A DNA stretch of 64,000 bases from Fimenecus sp964557975 (GTDB lineage Bacteria; Bacillota; Clostridia; Oscillospirales; Acutalibacteraceae). Below, one piece after another: positions 24,574 through 32,571 of this stretch (the stretch's first letter is position 1; the number at the start of each line of letters is the position of its first letter). The DNA is taken from NCBI GenBank assembly GCA_964557975.1, contig CAZLCG010000001.1, positions 62,001-126,000 on the forward strand, in the 5' to 3' direction. The position numbers and the translations under genes were made by a program. The notes beneath the pieces were generated by a model. It was not told the DNA's origin. It ran no database searches and was given only the letters and a program-made list of their open reading frames with translations.

Positions 24574-24791
24574 TGTCAAAACAGGATATGATTGAAATTG
24601 AAGGTACAGTCGTTGAAGCTCTGCCGAATGCAGTTTTTCAGGTTGAGCTCGAAAACGGACACAAAATAACGGCCCATATTTCCGGCAAGCTGAGGATGAA
24701 TTTCATCCGTATTCTTCCGGGCGATAAAGTGACGGTCGAAATGTCGCCATATGACCTCACACGCGGGCGTATTACATGGCGTTCAAAATAA
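24573..24791 (+). CDS. infA: translation initiation factor IF-1
   Basis: 72-aa OB-fold factor that occupies the A site of the 30S subunit during initiation. Nearly canonical: IEIEGTVVEALPNAVFQVEL, GHKITAHISGKLRMNFIRIL and PYDLTRGRITWRSK. The ATG overlaps the previous stop (TAATG). Confidence 0.98.
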   Translation: MSKQDMIEIEGTVVEALPNAVFQVELENGHKITAHISGKLRMNFIRILPGDKVTVEMSPYDLTRGRITWRSK

Positions 24792-24832
24792 GAAAAGACA
24801 AAAAGCTATGCTATCATTTGGGAGGTATTTAA

Positions 24833-24946
24833 ATGAAAGTCAGACCTTCTGTCAAAAAAATGTGCGATAAGTGCAAGATTATTAAGCGTAAGGGTAAAGT
24901 AATGGTTATCTGTGAAAACCCGAAGCATAAACAGCGTCAGGGCTGA
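24833..24946 (+). CDS. rpmJ: ribosomal protein L36
   Basis: 37-aa zinc protein too short for routine calling, read directly: starts MKVRPSVKKMCDKCKIIKRK and ends ENPKHKQRQG. The zinc ligands C11, C14, C27 and H32 are all present. TGGGAGGT ribosome site eight bases before the ATG. Standard position between infA and rpsM. Confidence 0.97.
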   Translation: MKVRPSVKKMCDKCKIIKRKGKVMVICENPKHKQRQG

Positions 24947-24963
24947 TAAAAACCGTTGACGGA

Positions 24964-25035
24964 ATCGTTGTTAAAGTACTAAACAACGATATTGTGCTTA
25001 TCAAAAAGACAATTTTTACCGATGGTTTAACCATC
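24964..25035 (+). promoter_or_regulatory. two palindromes between rpmJ and rpsM
   Basis: Perfect hairpin ATCGTTGTT (24964-24972) / AACAACGAT (24982-24990) with a 9-base loop, and a second palindrome GATGGTT-T-AACCATC (25021-25035) 10 bases before the rpsM ribosome site. Neither has a T run. They could be processing sites or a translational operator for the alpha operon, where S4 is the known repressor in several bacteria; inferred. Confidence 0.4.
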
Positions 25036-25060
25036 AGATTAAATGGAGGTGCAACTGTAA

Positions 25061-25429
25061 ATGGCACGTATTTCAGGTGTTGATTTACCGAGAGATAAGA
25101 GAGTCGAAATCGGGCTTACTTACATTTACGGTATCGGCAGAAAAACCGCAAGCGATATTATTGCTGCAACAGGCGTTAATCCCGACACGCGCGTTAAGGA
25201 TTTAACCGAGGAAGATGTAGCAAAGCTTCGTGAGTACATTGACCACAATGTCAAGGTAGAGGGCGACCTCCGCCGCGACACGGCTTTTGACATTAAGAGA
25301 TTGGTAGAAATCGGATGCTACCGCGGTATTCGTCACCGTAAGGGTCTTCCCGTAAGAGGTCAGACCTCAAAGAACAATGCGCGTACGCGCAAGGGTCCGA
25401 AGAAAACAATCGCAAACAAGAAGAAATAA
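25061..25429 (+). CDS. rpsM: ribosomal protein S13
   Basis: 122-aa S13 of the 30S head contacting P-site tRNA and L5. ARISGVDLPRDKRVEIGLTY, YGIGRKTASDI and the C-terminal GCYRGIRHRKGLPVRGQTSK with the basic NARTRKGPKKT tail. First gene of the alpha-operon section; GGAGGTGC ribosome site. Confidence 0.98.
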   Translation: MARISGVDLPRDKRVEIGLTYIYGIGRKTASDIIAATGVNPDTRVKDLTEEDVAKLREYIDHNVKVEGDLRRDTAFDIKRLVEIGCYRGIRHRKGLPVRGQTSKNNARTRKGPKKTIANKKK

Positions 25430-25445
25430 GAGGAGGGATTAGTAA

Positions 25446-25853
25446 ATGGCTACCAAAGCAACAGCAAAAAAGGGCGCTTCGACACGCAAGCGCCGTGAGC
25501 GCAAAAACATTGATAAAGGTGCAGCTCATATTCAATCCACCTTCAACAACACAATCGTTACGATTACCGATGTTCAGGGCAACGCTGTTTCATGGGCGTC
25601 GGCAGGAGAGATGGGCTTCAGAGGCTCTAAGAAATCCACTCCGTTTGCCGCGCAGACAGCCGCCGAGACCGCCGCAAAAATCGCGGTCGATCACGGTATG
25701 AAAACAATAGAAGTCTATGTTAAGGGACCGGGTTCGGGACGTGAAGCGGCAATCCGCGCTTTGCAGACCGCAGGCCTTGAGGTAACAATGATTAAAGACG
25801 TTACCCCTATTCCGCACAACGGATGCCGCCCGCCCAAGAGAAGAAGAGTATAA
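25446..25853 (+). CDS. rpsK: ribosomal protein S11
   Basis: 135-aa S11 of the 30S platform. AHIQSTFNNTIVTITDVQGN, SWASAGEMGFRGSKKSTPFAA and the strongly conserved ending DVTPIPHNGCRPPKRRRV. The N-terminal 20 residues are basic and Ala-rich, slightly longer than the average family member. Confidence 0.98.
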   Translation: MATKATAKKGASTRKRRERKNIDKGAAHIQSTFNNTIVTITDVQGNAVSWASAGEMGFRGSKKSTPFAAQTAAETAAKIAVDHGMKTIEVYVKGPGSGREAAIRALQTAGLEVTMIKDVTPIPHNGCRPPKRRRV

Positions 25854-25871
25854 CTTTGGAGGTGTAAATAA

Positions 25872-26498
25872 ATGGCAAGATATACCGGCGCGGTTTGTAA
25901 ATTATGCCGCCGTGAAGGCAAAAAGCTTTTCCTCAAAGGCGACCGTTGCTATACGGGCAAATGTGCTTTTGAGCGTCGCAGCTATGCCCCCGGTCAGCAT
26001 GGACAGAGCCGCAAGAAAACTTCCGAATACGGTATGCAGCTTCGCGCTAAGCAGCAGGCTCGCCGTTATTACGGTATTCAGGAGGGGCAGTTCCACAAAT
26101 ATTTCCTTATGGCTGAGCGCCGTCAGGGTATGACAGGCGAAAACCTTTTAAGAATCTGCGAAAGCCGTATTGACAACGCGGTTTATCTTTTAGGCTGGGC
26201 TTCGTCAAGAGCTGAGGCAAGACAGTTGGTTAATCACGGTCATTATACCGTTAACGGCAAGAAGGTTGATATTCCGTCATATCTCCTTAAAGCAGGCGAT
26301 GTAATTTCCATTAAAGAACGCAGCCGCGACAGTGAAAAAATCAAGACTGTTCTTGAAGCAAACGCTTCACGTCCCGTTCCCGAATGGCTCGATAAGAACG
26401 CCGACGCCTTTACGGGTACGGTAGTTAAGCTTCCCGACAGAGAGCAGATGGAGGTTCCCGTCGAAGAGCATCTTATTGTTGAGTACTATTCAAAATAA
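25872..26498 (+). CDS. rpsD: ribosomal protein S4
   Basis: 208-aa S4, a primary 16S binder and in several bacteria the autogenous repressor of the alpha operon. The N terminus carries a zinc-type CKLC and CYTGKC arrangement; then RRSYAPGQHGQ, and the S4 domain RIDNAVYLLGWASSRAEARQ followed by LVNHGHYTVNGKKV. Ribosome site TGGAGGTG. Confidence 0.98.
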   Translation: MARYTGAVCKLCRREGKKLFLKGDRCYTGKCAFERRSYAPGQHGQSRKKTSEYGMQLRAKQQARRYYGIQEGQFHKYFLMAERRQGMTGENLLRICESRIDNAVYLLGWASSRAEARQLVNHGHYTVNGKKVDIPSYLLKAGDVISIKERSRDSEKIKTVLEANASRPVPEWLDKNADAFTGTVVKLPDREQMEVPVEEHLIVEYYSK

Positions 26499-26535
26499 CA
26501 GTCTCAGACCGCTCAGACGAATATATAATATTTTG

Positions 26536-26551
26536 GTTCGGTTTACCGAAC
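26536..26551 (+). promoter_or_regulatory. palindrome between rpsD and rpoA
   Basis: GTTCGGT-TT-ACCGAAC, perfect seven-base arms, 8 bases before the AGGAGG site of rpoA and just after an AT-rich ATATATAATATTTTGG tract. A role in expression of rpoA is possible but inferred. Confidence 0.3.
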
Positions 26552-26570
26552 GTTTATAGGAGGCTTTTGA

Positions 26571-27521
26571 ATGATAGGAATTGATAAGCCCAGCATTGAA
26601 GCACTCGATTTAACCGAGGACGGCACTTACGGTAAATTTGTTATGGAGCCGCTGGAGAGGGGCTACGGAATAACGATCGGCAACAGTCTTCGCCGCGTCC
26701 TGCTCTCTTCATTACCGGGTTATGCAATCACATCGGTTAAGATTGACGGCGTTCTCCACGAATTCTCGACCATTGAGGGCGTTAAAGAGGACGTTACGGA
26801 AATCGTACTTAACCTTAAAGGCGTAATCCTTAAAATTCATGGGGACGGTCCTAAGACCGTCTACATTGACGCCAGCGGTAAGTGCGAGGTTACGGCGGGC
26901 GATATTAAAACCGATTCCGACGTCGAAATTCTCAACCCCGAGCTTCACATCGCCACTCTTTCCGAGGGCGCAAGCCTTGTAATGGAAATGACGGCGGACA
27001 AGGGCAGAGGCTACGTTTCATCGGATAAAAACAAACAGGCTATGCAGCCCGTTATCGGCGTTATCGCCATTGATTCAATCTATACGCCTGTTCTTAAGGT
27101 GAATTATACGGTTGAAAACACCCGTGTAGGTCAGATAACCGACTATGACAAGCTTACGCTTGAGGCTTGGACGGACGGAACTATATCCGCGAAGGAAGCG
27201 GTTTCGCTCGGCGCTAAAATTCTCAGCGAGCATCTTAACCTCTTTATTGAGCTGTCCGAGGAGGCAGGCAACACCGAGGTTATGGTCGTTAAGAGCGACG
27301 ACGGCAAGGGCAAAACCTTGGAGATGACCATCGAAGAGCTTGACCTTTCGGTTCGTTCCTTCAACTGCTTAAAGAGAGCAGGCATCAACACGGTTGAAGA
27401 TTTAATCAGTAAAACAGAGGAAGATATGATGAAAGTGAGAAACCTTGGCAGAAAATCTCTCGATGAGGTTGTTGCTAAGCTTGAATCACTTGGCTTCACT
27501 CTTCACAAGGAAGACGAATAA
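26571..27521 (+). CDS. rpoA: RNA polymerase alpha subunit
   Basis: 316-aa alpha subunit. N-terminal assembly domain with GKFVMEPLERGYGITIGNSL and RRVLLSSLPGYAITSVKIDG; C-terminal DNA-binding domain with LSVRSFNCLKRAGINTVEDL and RNLGRKSLDEV helix-hairpin-helix contacts to UP elements and activators. Length normal. Between rpsD and rplQ as in nearly all bacteria. Confidence 0.98.
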   Translation: MIGIDKPSIEALDLTEDGTYGKFVMEPLERGYGITIGNSLRRVLLSSLPGYAITSVKIDGVLHEFSTIEGVKEDVTEIVLNLKGVILKIHGDGPKTVYIDASGKCEVTAGDIKTDSDVEILNPELHIATLSEGASLVMEMTADKGRGYVSSDKNKQAMQPVIGVIAIDSIYTPVLKVNYTVENTRVGQITDYDKLTLEAWTDGTISAKEAVSLGAKILSEHLNLFIELSEEAGNTEVMVVKSDDGKGKTLEMTIEELDLSVRSFNCLKRAGINTVEDLISKTEEDMMKVRNLGRKSLDEVVAKLESLGFTLHKEDE

Positions 27522-27535
27522 AGGAGTGATATTAA

Positions 27536-28159
27536 ATGCCCGGAACAAGAAAACTCGGCAGAGCTACCGACCACCGCAGAGCCATGCTTCGCGGTATGGT
27601 AACATATCTGCTTGAAAACGGCAGAGTTGAAACAACCGTTACAAGGGCTAAGGAGGTTCGCTCCATGGCAGAAAAGATGATTACAACTGCCAAGGATAAC
27701 TCCTTACACTCAAGAAGGCAGGTTCTTGCTTACGTTACAAAAGAGGATGTTGTCAAGAAGCTGTTTGATGAGATTGCGCCTAAGTACAAGGACGTTAACG
27801 GCGGTTATATCCGCATTATAAAGACAGGTACCCGCAGAGGCGACGCGGCGGAAATGTGCATAATTGAGCTTGTTGAGCCAAAAGCGGCACAGGAAGCGCC
27901 TGTAAAGAAAACAGCGGCTAAGGCTGCTAAAAAGACAGCTTCCACAAAGAAAGCCGCTCCTGCAAAGGAAGAAGCAAAGGCGGTTGAGGAAGCTGAGACT
28001 GCCGAAGCCGAAGCTAAGGAAGAAACTGCAAAGGAAGAAGCGCCCGTTGAGGAAGCTCCCGCAACAGAGGAAGCCCCCGCGGCAGAGGAAACTCCCGCAA
28101 CAGAGGAAGCCCCCGCGGCAGAGGAAGCCCCCGCGGCAGAGGAAACTCCCGCTGAATAA
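27536..28159 (+). CDS. rplQ: ribosomal protein L17 with long acidic/Ala tail
   Basis: Residues 1-118 or so are ordinary L17: GTRKLGRATDHRRAMLRGMV, KEVRSMAEKMITTAKD, GGYIRIIKTGTRRGDAAEM. Bacterial L17 usually ends near 115-130 aa; here about 90 more residues follow. The tail starts basic (KKTAAKAAKKTASTKKAA) and becomes acidic, ending in imperfect repeats of EEAPAAEETPAT type encoded by DNA repeats at about 28040-28155. It is probably disordered. Last gene of the ribosomal cluster. Confidence 0.95.
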   Translation: MPGTRKLGRATDHRRAMLRGMVTYLLENGRVETTVTRAKEVRSMAEKMITTAKDNSLHSRRQVLAYVTKEDVVKKLFDEIAPKYKDVNGGYIRIIKTGTRRGDAAEMCIIELVEPKAAQEAPVKKTAAKAAKKTASTKKAAPAKEEAKAVEEAETAEAEAKEETAKEEAPVEEAPATEEAPAAEETPATEEAPAAEEAPAAEETPAE

Positions 28160-28181
28160 GAAGCAGGATAAAAATTATTTG

Positions 28182-28209
28182 AACCCCGTCAGAACGGCGG
28201 GGTTTTTAT
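28182..28209 (+). terminator. terminator of the ribosomal cluster
   Basis: AACCCCG-TCAGAACGG-CGGGGTT followed by TTTAT. Confidence 0.85.
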
Positions 28210-28290
28210 CTTTGCCTGCCGCTGTTATGCCGGAATTATTTGCAATTCACAGCGGCTTTTAACCTATAGGCAGACGTGAAAAATATAATC

Positions 28291-28319
28291 TTGATTTTTC
28301 GCACATTCTAATCTATAAT
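28291..28319 (+). promoter_or_regulatory. ileS promoter
   Basis: TTGATT, 17 bp, TATAAT, about 45 bases before the GTG start. No T-box fits in the short leader. Confidence 0.65.
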
Positions 28320-28368
28320 AATTCGTATATGTAAAGAAAATAATTATTTTAGCGAGGGTGACCGCAAA

Positions 28369-31300
28369 GTGCAGAACAAAATCGAAAGAAATTATGATTT
28401 TGCGAAGTCAGAGCAGGACGTTATCGATTTCTGGAACGAAAACGAGATATTCAAAAAAGCTGTGGCTAAAAACGATGTTAATACAAAAAGCTATGTTTTC
28501 TATGACGGACCTCCGACCGCAAACGGCAAGCCTCATATAGGGCATGTTCTTACAAGAGTGGTCAAGGATGTTATTCCGAGATATAAAACTATGAAAGGCT
28601 ATCACGTCGAGAGAAAGGCGGGCTGGGATACGCACGGTCTGCCCGTAGAGCTTGAGGTCGAAAAGCAGATTCATACGAGCGGAAAAGCCGACATCGAGGC
28701 GTTCGGGGTTGAGCCGTTTATTAAGAAATGCCGTGAAAGCGTTTGGACCTATAAGGATTTATGGGAAAAGATGTCGGAAAGAGTCGGCTATTGGTGCGAT
28801 TTTGAGCATCCCTACATCACCTACACCAACGACTATATCGAGTCGGTCTGGTGGGGGCTTAAGGAGCTTGACAAAAAGAACCTTATCTATAAGGGCTTCA
28901 GGGTTTCGCCCTACTGCCCGAGATGCTCAACGGCGTTAAGCTCTCACGAGGTTGCCCAAGGGTATAAGAACATCAAGACCGAGTCCGTTTTCGTAAGATT
29001 TAAATGCAAAGATGAGGAAAATACCTATTTCGCGGTTTGGACAACGACCCCATGGACTCTTATTTCAAACGTTGCCCTCTGCGTTAACGAGAGCTTCGAG
29101 TATTCAAAGGTCAAGGTCGGCGGCGAATACTATTATATCGCGACAGAGCTTGCGGGAGATTTGTTTGAAGATTACGAAACCGTTTCCGTCTGTAAGGGCG
29201 CAGACCTTAAAGGCAAGGAATATGAGCCTATATACAGCTATCTTTTAGGCACGTTCAGGGAAAAGGCATACTATGTAATTTCGGATAATTATGTTTCGCT
29301 TGACGCGGGTACGGGTATTGTCCATATCGCTCCCGCCTTCGGCGAGGACGACGCAAGAGTAGGAAAAGAAAACAGTCTGCCGTGCTTGAAACCCGTTGAC
29401 TATGCCGGTAAGTTTACATCGGAATGCGGCGCTTATGCGGGCAGAGGCGTGTTTGAGGCTAATGACGATATTATCAAGGAGCTTATTGCGTCAAAGGTAA
29501 TTCTTAAGATCAAGAAGATCGAGCATGCGTATCCGCATTGTTGGAGATGCAACAGCCCGCTTATCTATTATGCCAAGGATTCGTGGTTTATCGCGATGTC
29601 GACGCTCCGCGACGAGCTTGTTGCCGATAACAGAAGCGTAAATTGGTTTCCCGAAAGCTTCAAAGAGGGCAGAATGGGCAACTTTGTTTCAAACGTTATC
29701 GACTGGGCGGTTTCGCGCGACAGATATTGGGGTACTCCGCTTCCCATTTGGGTATGCGAGGAGTGCGGTCATAAGCATGTCGTAGGCAGTGTTAAGGAGC
29801 TTTGCGAGCTTACGGGCGCTTCGCCCGACATCGACCTCCACAAGCCCGTTGTTGATAAGCTTACAATGACCTGCCCCGAGTGCGGCAAGACCATGCGCCG
29901 CACGCCCGAGGTATGCGACTGCTGGATCGACTCAGGCTCAATGCCTTACGCGCAGCATCATTATCCGTTTGAAAATCAAGAGATTTTCCATCAGCAGTTC
30001 CCTGCCGATTTCATAAGCGAGGGCAGCGACCAGTCAAGAGGCTGGTTCTATGCCTTGCAGGCGCTTTCAACTGCCATTTTCGGCGTTTCGCCCTATAAAA
30101 ACTGCATTGCCTTGGGGCTTGTTAACGATGAAAAGGGGATCAAAATGTCAAAGCACCTCGGCAACGTCGTTGACCCGTGGGAGGTTCTTGACGAGTTCGG
30201 CTCGGACGCTGTAAGGCTTTATTTCTGCATAGCGAACGCGCCGTGGATCTCAACCTCGTTCAACAAGCAGACCTTGGCGCAGTTCCAAAACAGATTTATC
30301 GGCACTCTTTGGGCTTCCGTTTATTTTTATTCGCTTTACAGCGAAATCGACGGATTTGACCCGAGTAAATATAAGCTTGAGGACTGCAAGCTCCGCTCTA
30401 TTGACAAGTGGGTGCTTTCAAGAGTTAATTCGCTTGTCAAAAAGGTAACGGCTGAATTTGACGCATACCATATTTTTGAAGCCACAAGGGCTATGGAATC
30501 ATTCATTGACGAGCTTTCAAACTGGTATATCCGCCGTAACCGCCGCCGTTTCTTCAATTCGGAGTTGTCAGAGGATAAAATTGCGGCGTATATGACGCTT
30601 TATACCGTGCTTGACATTCTTACAAGGGTTGTAGCTCCCGTTACCCCGTTTGTTGCGGAAACAATTTATCAGGGACTTGCGGCAAGATTCTGCAAGGACG
30701 CGCCGATAAGCGTTCATCTTGCGGATTATCCCGAGTTCCGACCCGAATGGGAGGATCTTGAGCTTGAACAGCAGATGGATATTTCCTACAAGGCGGTTGA
30801 AATCGGCAGAAAGCTGCGCGAACAGGTTCGTATCCGCAACCGTCAGCCGTTAAGTCTTTGCATAGTTAAGCTGGAAAACGGAATTTCACTCGGCGAGGAG
30901 GAGCTTAACACAATTGCCGAGGAGCTTAACGTTGACAGGGTCGTTACGGATTTTGACATGGGCAGTCTTATTTGCTATGAGATTAAGCCTCAGTTAAAGA
31001 CATTAGGGCCTAAATACGGCAGGCATCTTAAAGCGATCGGCGAGTATTTCAATGTTGATATAAACACTGAAATCATTAACACCATTAAGGAAAAGGGCGT
31101 ATATTCGGCTGTAATTGACGGTGCGGATATTGAGCTTACCATGGACGATTTGCTCGTCACCGAAAAGGCTAAAGAGGGCTATGTTATTGACTCGAACGCG
31201 GGGATTACAGTTGTTCTCAATACCGTTCTTGATGACGGTCTTATTGAGAGAGGTTCGGTGCGCGAATTTGTTTCAAAGGTTCAAAATCTTCGTAAGTCCT

Positions 31301-31494
31301 TGAAATTTGAGGTAACCGACCATATTACGCTTGCTGTTTCGGCGGACGGATATGTGCAGTCGGTTATAAATAAAAACGCCGATTTTATTAAATCGGAGCT
31401 CTTGTGCGAGGAGCTTGCTTTCTCGGCGGACGGCACGGAAAATGAATTTGCGATTGATGAGCATAAGGTTGCTGTAACGTTAAAGAAAGCGTAA
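28369..31494 (+). CDS. ileS: isoleucyl-tRNA synthetase
   Basis: 1041-aa class Ia enzyme. HIGH motif in PPTANGKPHIGHV (about residue 51), GWDTHGLPVELEVEK, CP1 editing domain, KMSKHLGN near 590, then anticodon-binding domain. Four CxxC-like pairs occur (CPRC, CWRC, CEEC, CPEC), some likely binding zinc. Length, KMSKHLGN and the C-terminal region match the longer, eukaryote-like IleRS group found in many Clostridia, often less sensitive to mupirocin; that is family knowledge, not shown here. GTG start seven bases after GAGGGTGA. Confidence 0.97.
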   Translation: MQNKIERNYDFAKSEQDVIDFWNENEIFKKAVAKNDVNTKSYVFYDGPPTANGKPHIGHVLTRVVKDVIPRYKTMKGYHVERKAGWDTHGLPVELEVEKQIHTSGKADIEAFGVEPFIKKCRESVWTYKDLWEKMSERVGYWCDFEHPYITYTNDYIESVWWGLKELDKKNLIYKGFRVSPYCPRCSTALSSHEVAQGYKNIKTESVFVRFKCKDEENTYFAVWTTTPWTLISNVALCVNESFEYSKVKVGGEYYYIATELAGDLFEDYETVSVCKGADLKGKEYEPIYSYLLGTFREKAYYVISDNYVSLDAGTGIVHIAPAFGEDDARVGKENSLPCLKPVDYAGKFTSECGAYAGRGVFEANDDIIKELIASKVILKIKKIEHAYPHCWRCNSPLIYYAKDSWFIAMSTLRDELVADNRSVNWFPESFKEGRMGNFVSNVIDWAVSRDRYWGTPLPIWVCEECGHKHVVGSVKELCELTGASPDIDLHKPVVDKLTMTCPECGKTMRRTPEVCDCWIDSGSMPYAQHHYPFENQEIFHQQFPADFISEGSDQSRGWFYALQALSTAIFGVSPYKNCIALGLVNDEKGIKMSKHLGNVVDPWEVLDEFGSDAVRLYFCIANAPWISTSFNKQTLAQFQNRFIGTLWASVYFYSLYSEIDGFDPSKYKLEDCKLRSIDKWVLSRVNSLVKKVTAEFDAYHIFEATRAMESFIDELSNWYIRRNRRRFFNSELSEDKIAAYMTLYTVLDILTRVVAPVTPFVAETIYQGLAARFCKDAPISVHLADYPEFRPEWEDLELEQQMDISYKAVEIGRKLREQVRIRNRQPLSLCIVKLENGISLGEEELNTIAEELNVDRVVTDFDMGSLICYEIKPQLKTLGPKYGRHLKAIGEYFNVDINTEIINTIKEKGVYSAVIDGADIELTMDDLLVTEKAKEGYVIDSNAGITVVLNTVLDDGLIERGSVREFVSKVQNLRKSLKFEVTDHITLAVSADGYVQSVINKNADFIKSELLCEELAFSADGTENEFAIDEHKVAVTLKKA

Positions 31495-31527
31495 ATCGGT
31501 AAAAAGATTGTCAATAATCGGAATTTG

Positions 31528-31562
31528 GGGCTGTAAAACCTGCGTTTTACAGCCCTTTTTTA
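31528..31562 (+). terminator. ileS terminator
   Basis: GGGCTGTAAAA-CCTGCG-TTTTACAGCCC, a perfect 11-bp stem followed by seven T. Confidence 0.95.
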
Positions 31563-31576
31563 ATGATTTCAAATTA

Positions 31577-31660
31577 TTTGCAGGGCGCGGCGTCCCTGAC
31601 GCGCCGCTTTAAACGCTCCCTCACAGAGGAAGGTAACAGGCACAATGGGAGCGGAGGAGA
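31577..31660. repeat. composite palindromic repeat, copy A
   Basis: Left part is the reverse form of a core also seen at 36907 and 52605 (GCAGGGCGCGGCG, then CCTGACGCGCCGCTTT). Right part (31614-31658) is a degraded CGCTCCCTC...GAGGAG module like that at 36861. In copy B the two modules are joined in the opposite order. Confidence 0.6.
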
Positions 31661-31709
31661 AAAATTGCGTGAATTTCACAAAAAAAATCCGTAACAGCCT
31701 TACGTTTCG

Positions 31710-31738
31710 TTGACTTTATATGTTTTTTTTGATATTAT
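31710..31738 (+). promoter_or_regulatory. promoter of the SCP2/aminotransferase/transketolase cluster
   Basis: TTGACT, 17 bp with an eight-T run, TATTAT; 57 bases before the TTG start of the first gene. Confidence 0.7.
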
Positions 31739-31794
31739 TAAAAAGGCATAATTTTTTAAATCAACGCTGTATATTGTAAAAAGGAGGAGTCCTC

Positions 31795-32556
31795 TTGACT
31801 GATTCAAGGACGATGGCGTATCTTAATATGTACGCCGTTTTGGGAACACTCGAAAACCTGTGCGAGCTTGACAAAAAAGCGCAGGAAATAATTTCAGGCA
31901 TCAAAAAGCCTGTTACGATCGGCTTTACCGTAAAAAACGGTCCGTCAGCGACAATTAAAATTTCATCAAAGGGCTGCCGTATGGAGGACGGAGTTTCGCA
32001 GTGCGATATAAAAATTCCGTTTGCCTCATGTGAAAAATTTAACGGTATGATCGACGGCACGGTTACGCCCGTACCCGTAAAGGGCTTTTCAAAAATCAAT
32101 TTCCTGTTAAAGACCTTTACCGCTTTGACGGACAGACTTTCAGAGGTTATGCAGCCCACTGAGGACGCGTTAAAGGACAGAGCGTTCTTTGAGCTTTCCA
32201 CAGTGCTTACGTTTTACACCATTTCAGTCGCTCTTTCGCAGATCGGCAATCAGGATGAAATCGGCAGGGCGAGCGCGTCATACATAGTCGACGGCGATAT
32301 TATGTTCTCAATAAAGAACGGTCCCGCGGCAACGATCCGCGCGAAGGACCACCATCTTGTAACGATCAAAAAAGCCCCTGAAAAGCCGAGAGCCATAATG
32401 CAGTTCGACAGCCTTGATTTGGCGTTCGACCTCTTCGCAGGCAGGATCAACGCCCTTGAGTGTATCGGCATGGGTACGGTTGAGATAAGAGGTATGCTTT
32501 CAATGGTTGACAATATGAACAGAATACTCGACAGAGTAGCTCTGTATTTAGCGTAA
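31795..32556 (+). CDS. double SCP2-like lipid-binding-fold protein, paralogue 1
   Basis: 253-aa protein with no signal peptide or membrane segment. Two halves each resemble a sterol-carrier-protein-2 fold: a beta-rich stretch (TIGFTVKNGPSATIKISSKG; SIKNGPAATIRAKDHHLV) followed by the helix-type pattern of SCP2 (FASCEKFNGMIDGTVTPVPV; FDSLDLAFDLFAGRINALEC). A paralogue with the same plan lies at 35992, with three enzyme genes between them. SCP2 domains bind fatty acyl chains or sterols; the ligand here is unknown. TTG start at 31795, seven bases after AGGAGGAG. The fold call is by pattern only. Confidence 0.7.
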   Translation: MTDSRTMAYLNMYAVLGTLENLCELDKKAQEIISGIKKPVTIGFTVKNGPSATIKISSKGCRMEDGVSQCDIKIPFASCEKFNGMIDGTVTPVPVKGFSKINFLLKTFTALTDRLSEVMQPTEDALKDRAFFELSTVLTFYTISVALSQIGNQDEIGRASASYIVDGDIMFSIKNGPAATIRAKDHHLVTIKKAPEKPRAIMQFDSLDLAFDLFAGRINALECIGMGTVEIRGMLSMVDNMNRILDRVALYLA

Positions 32557-32571
32557 GGACGGTGACAGAAA

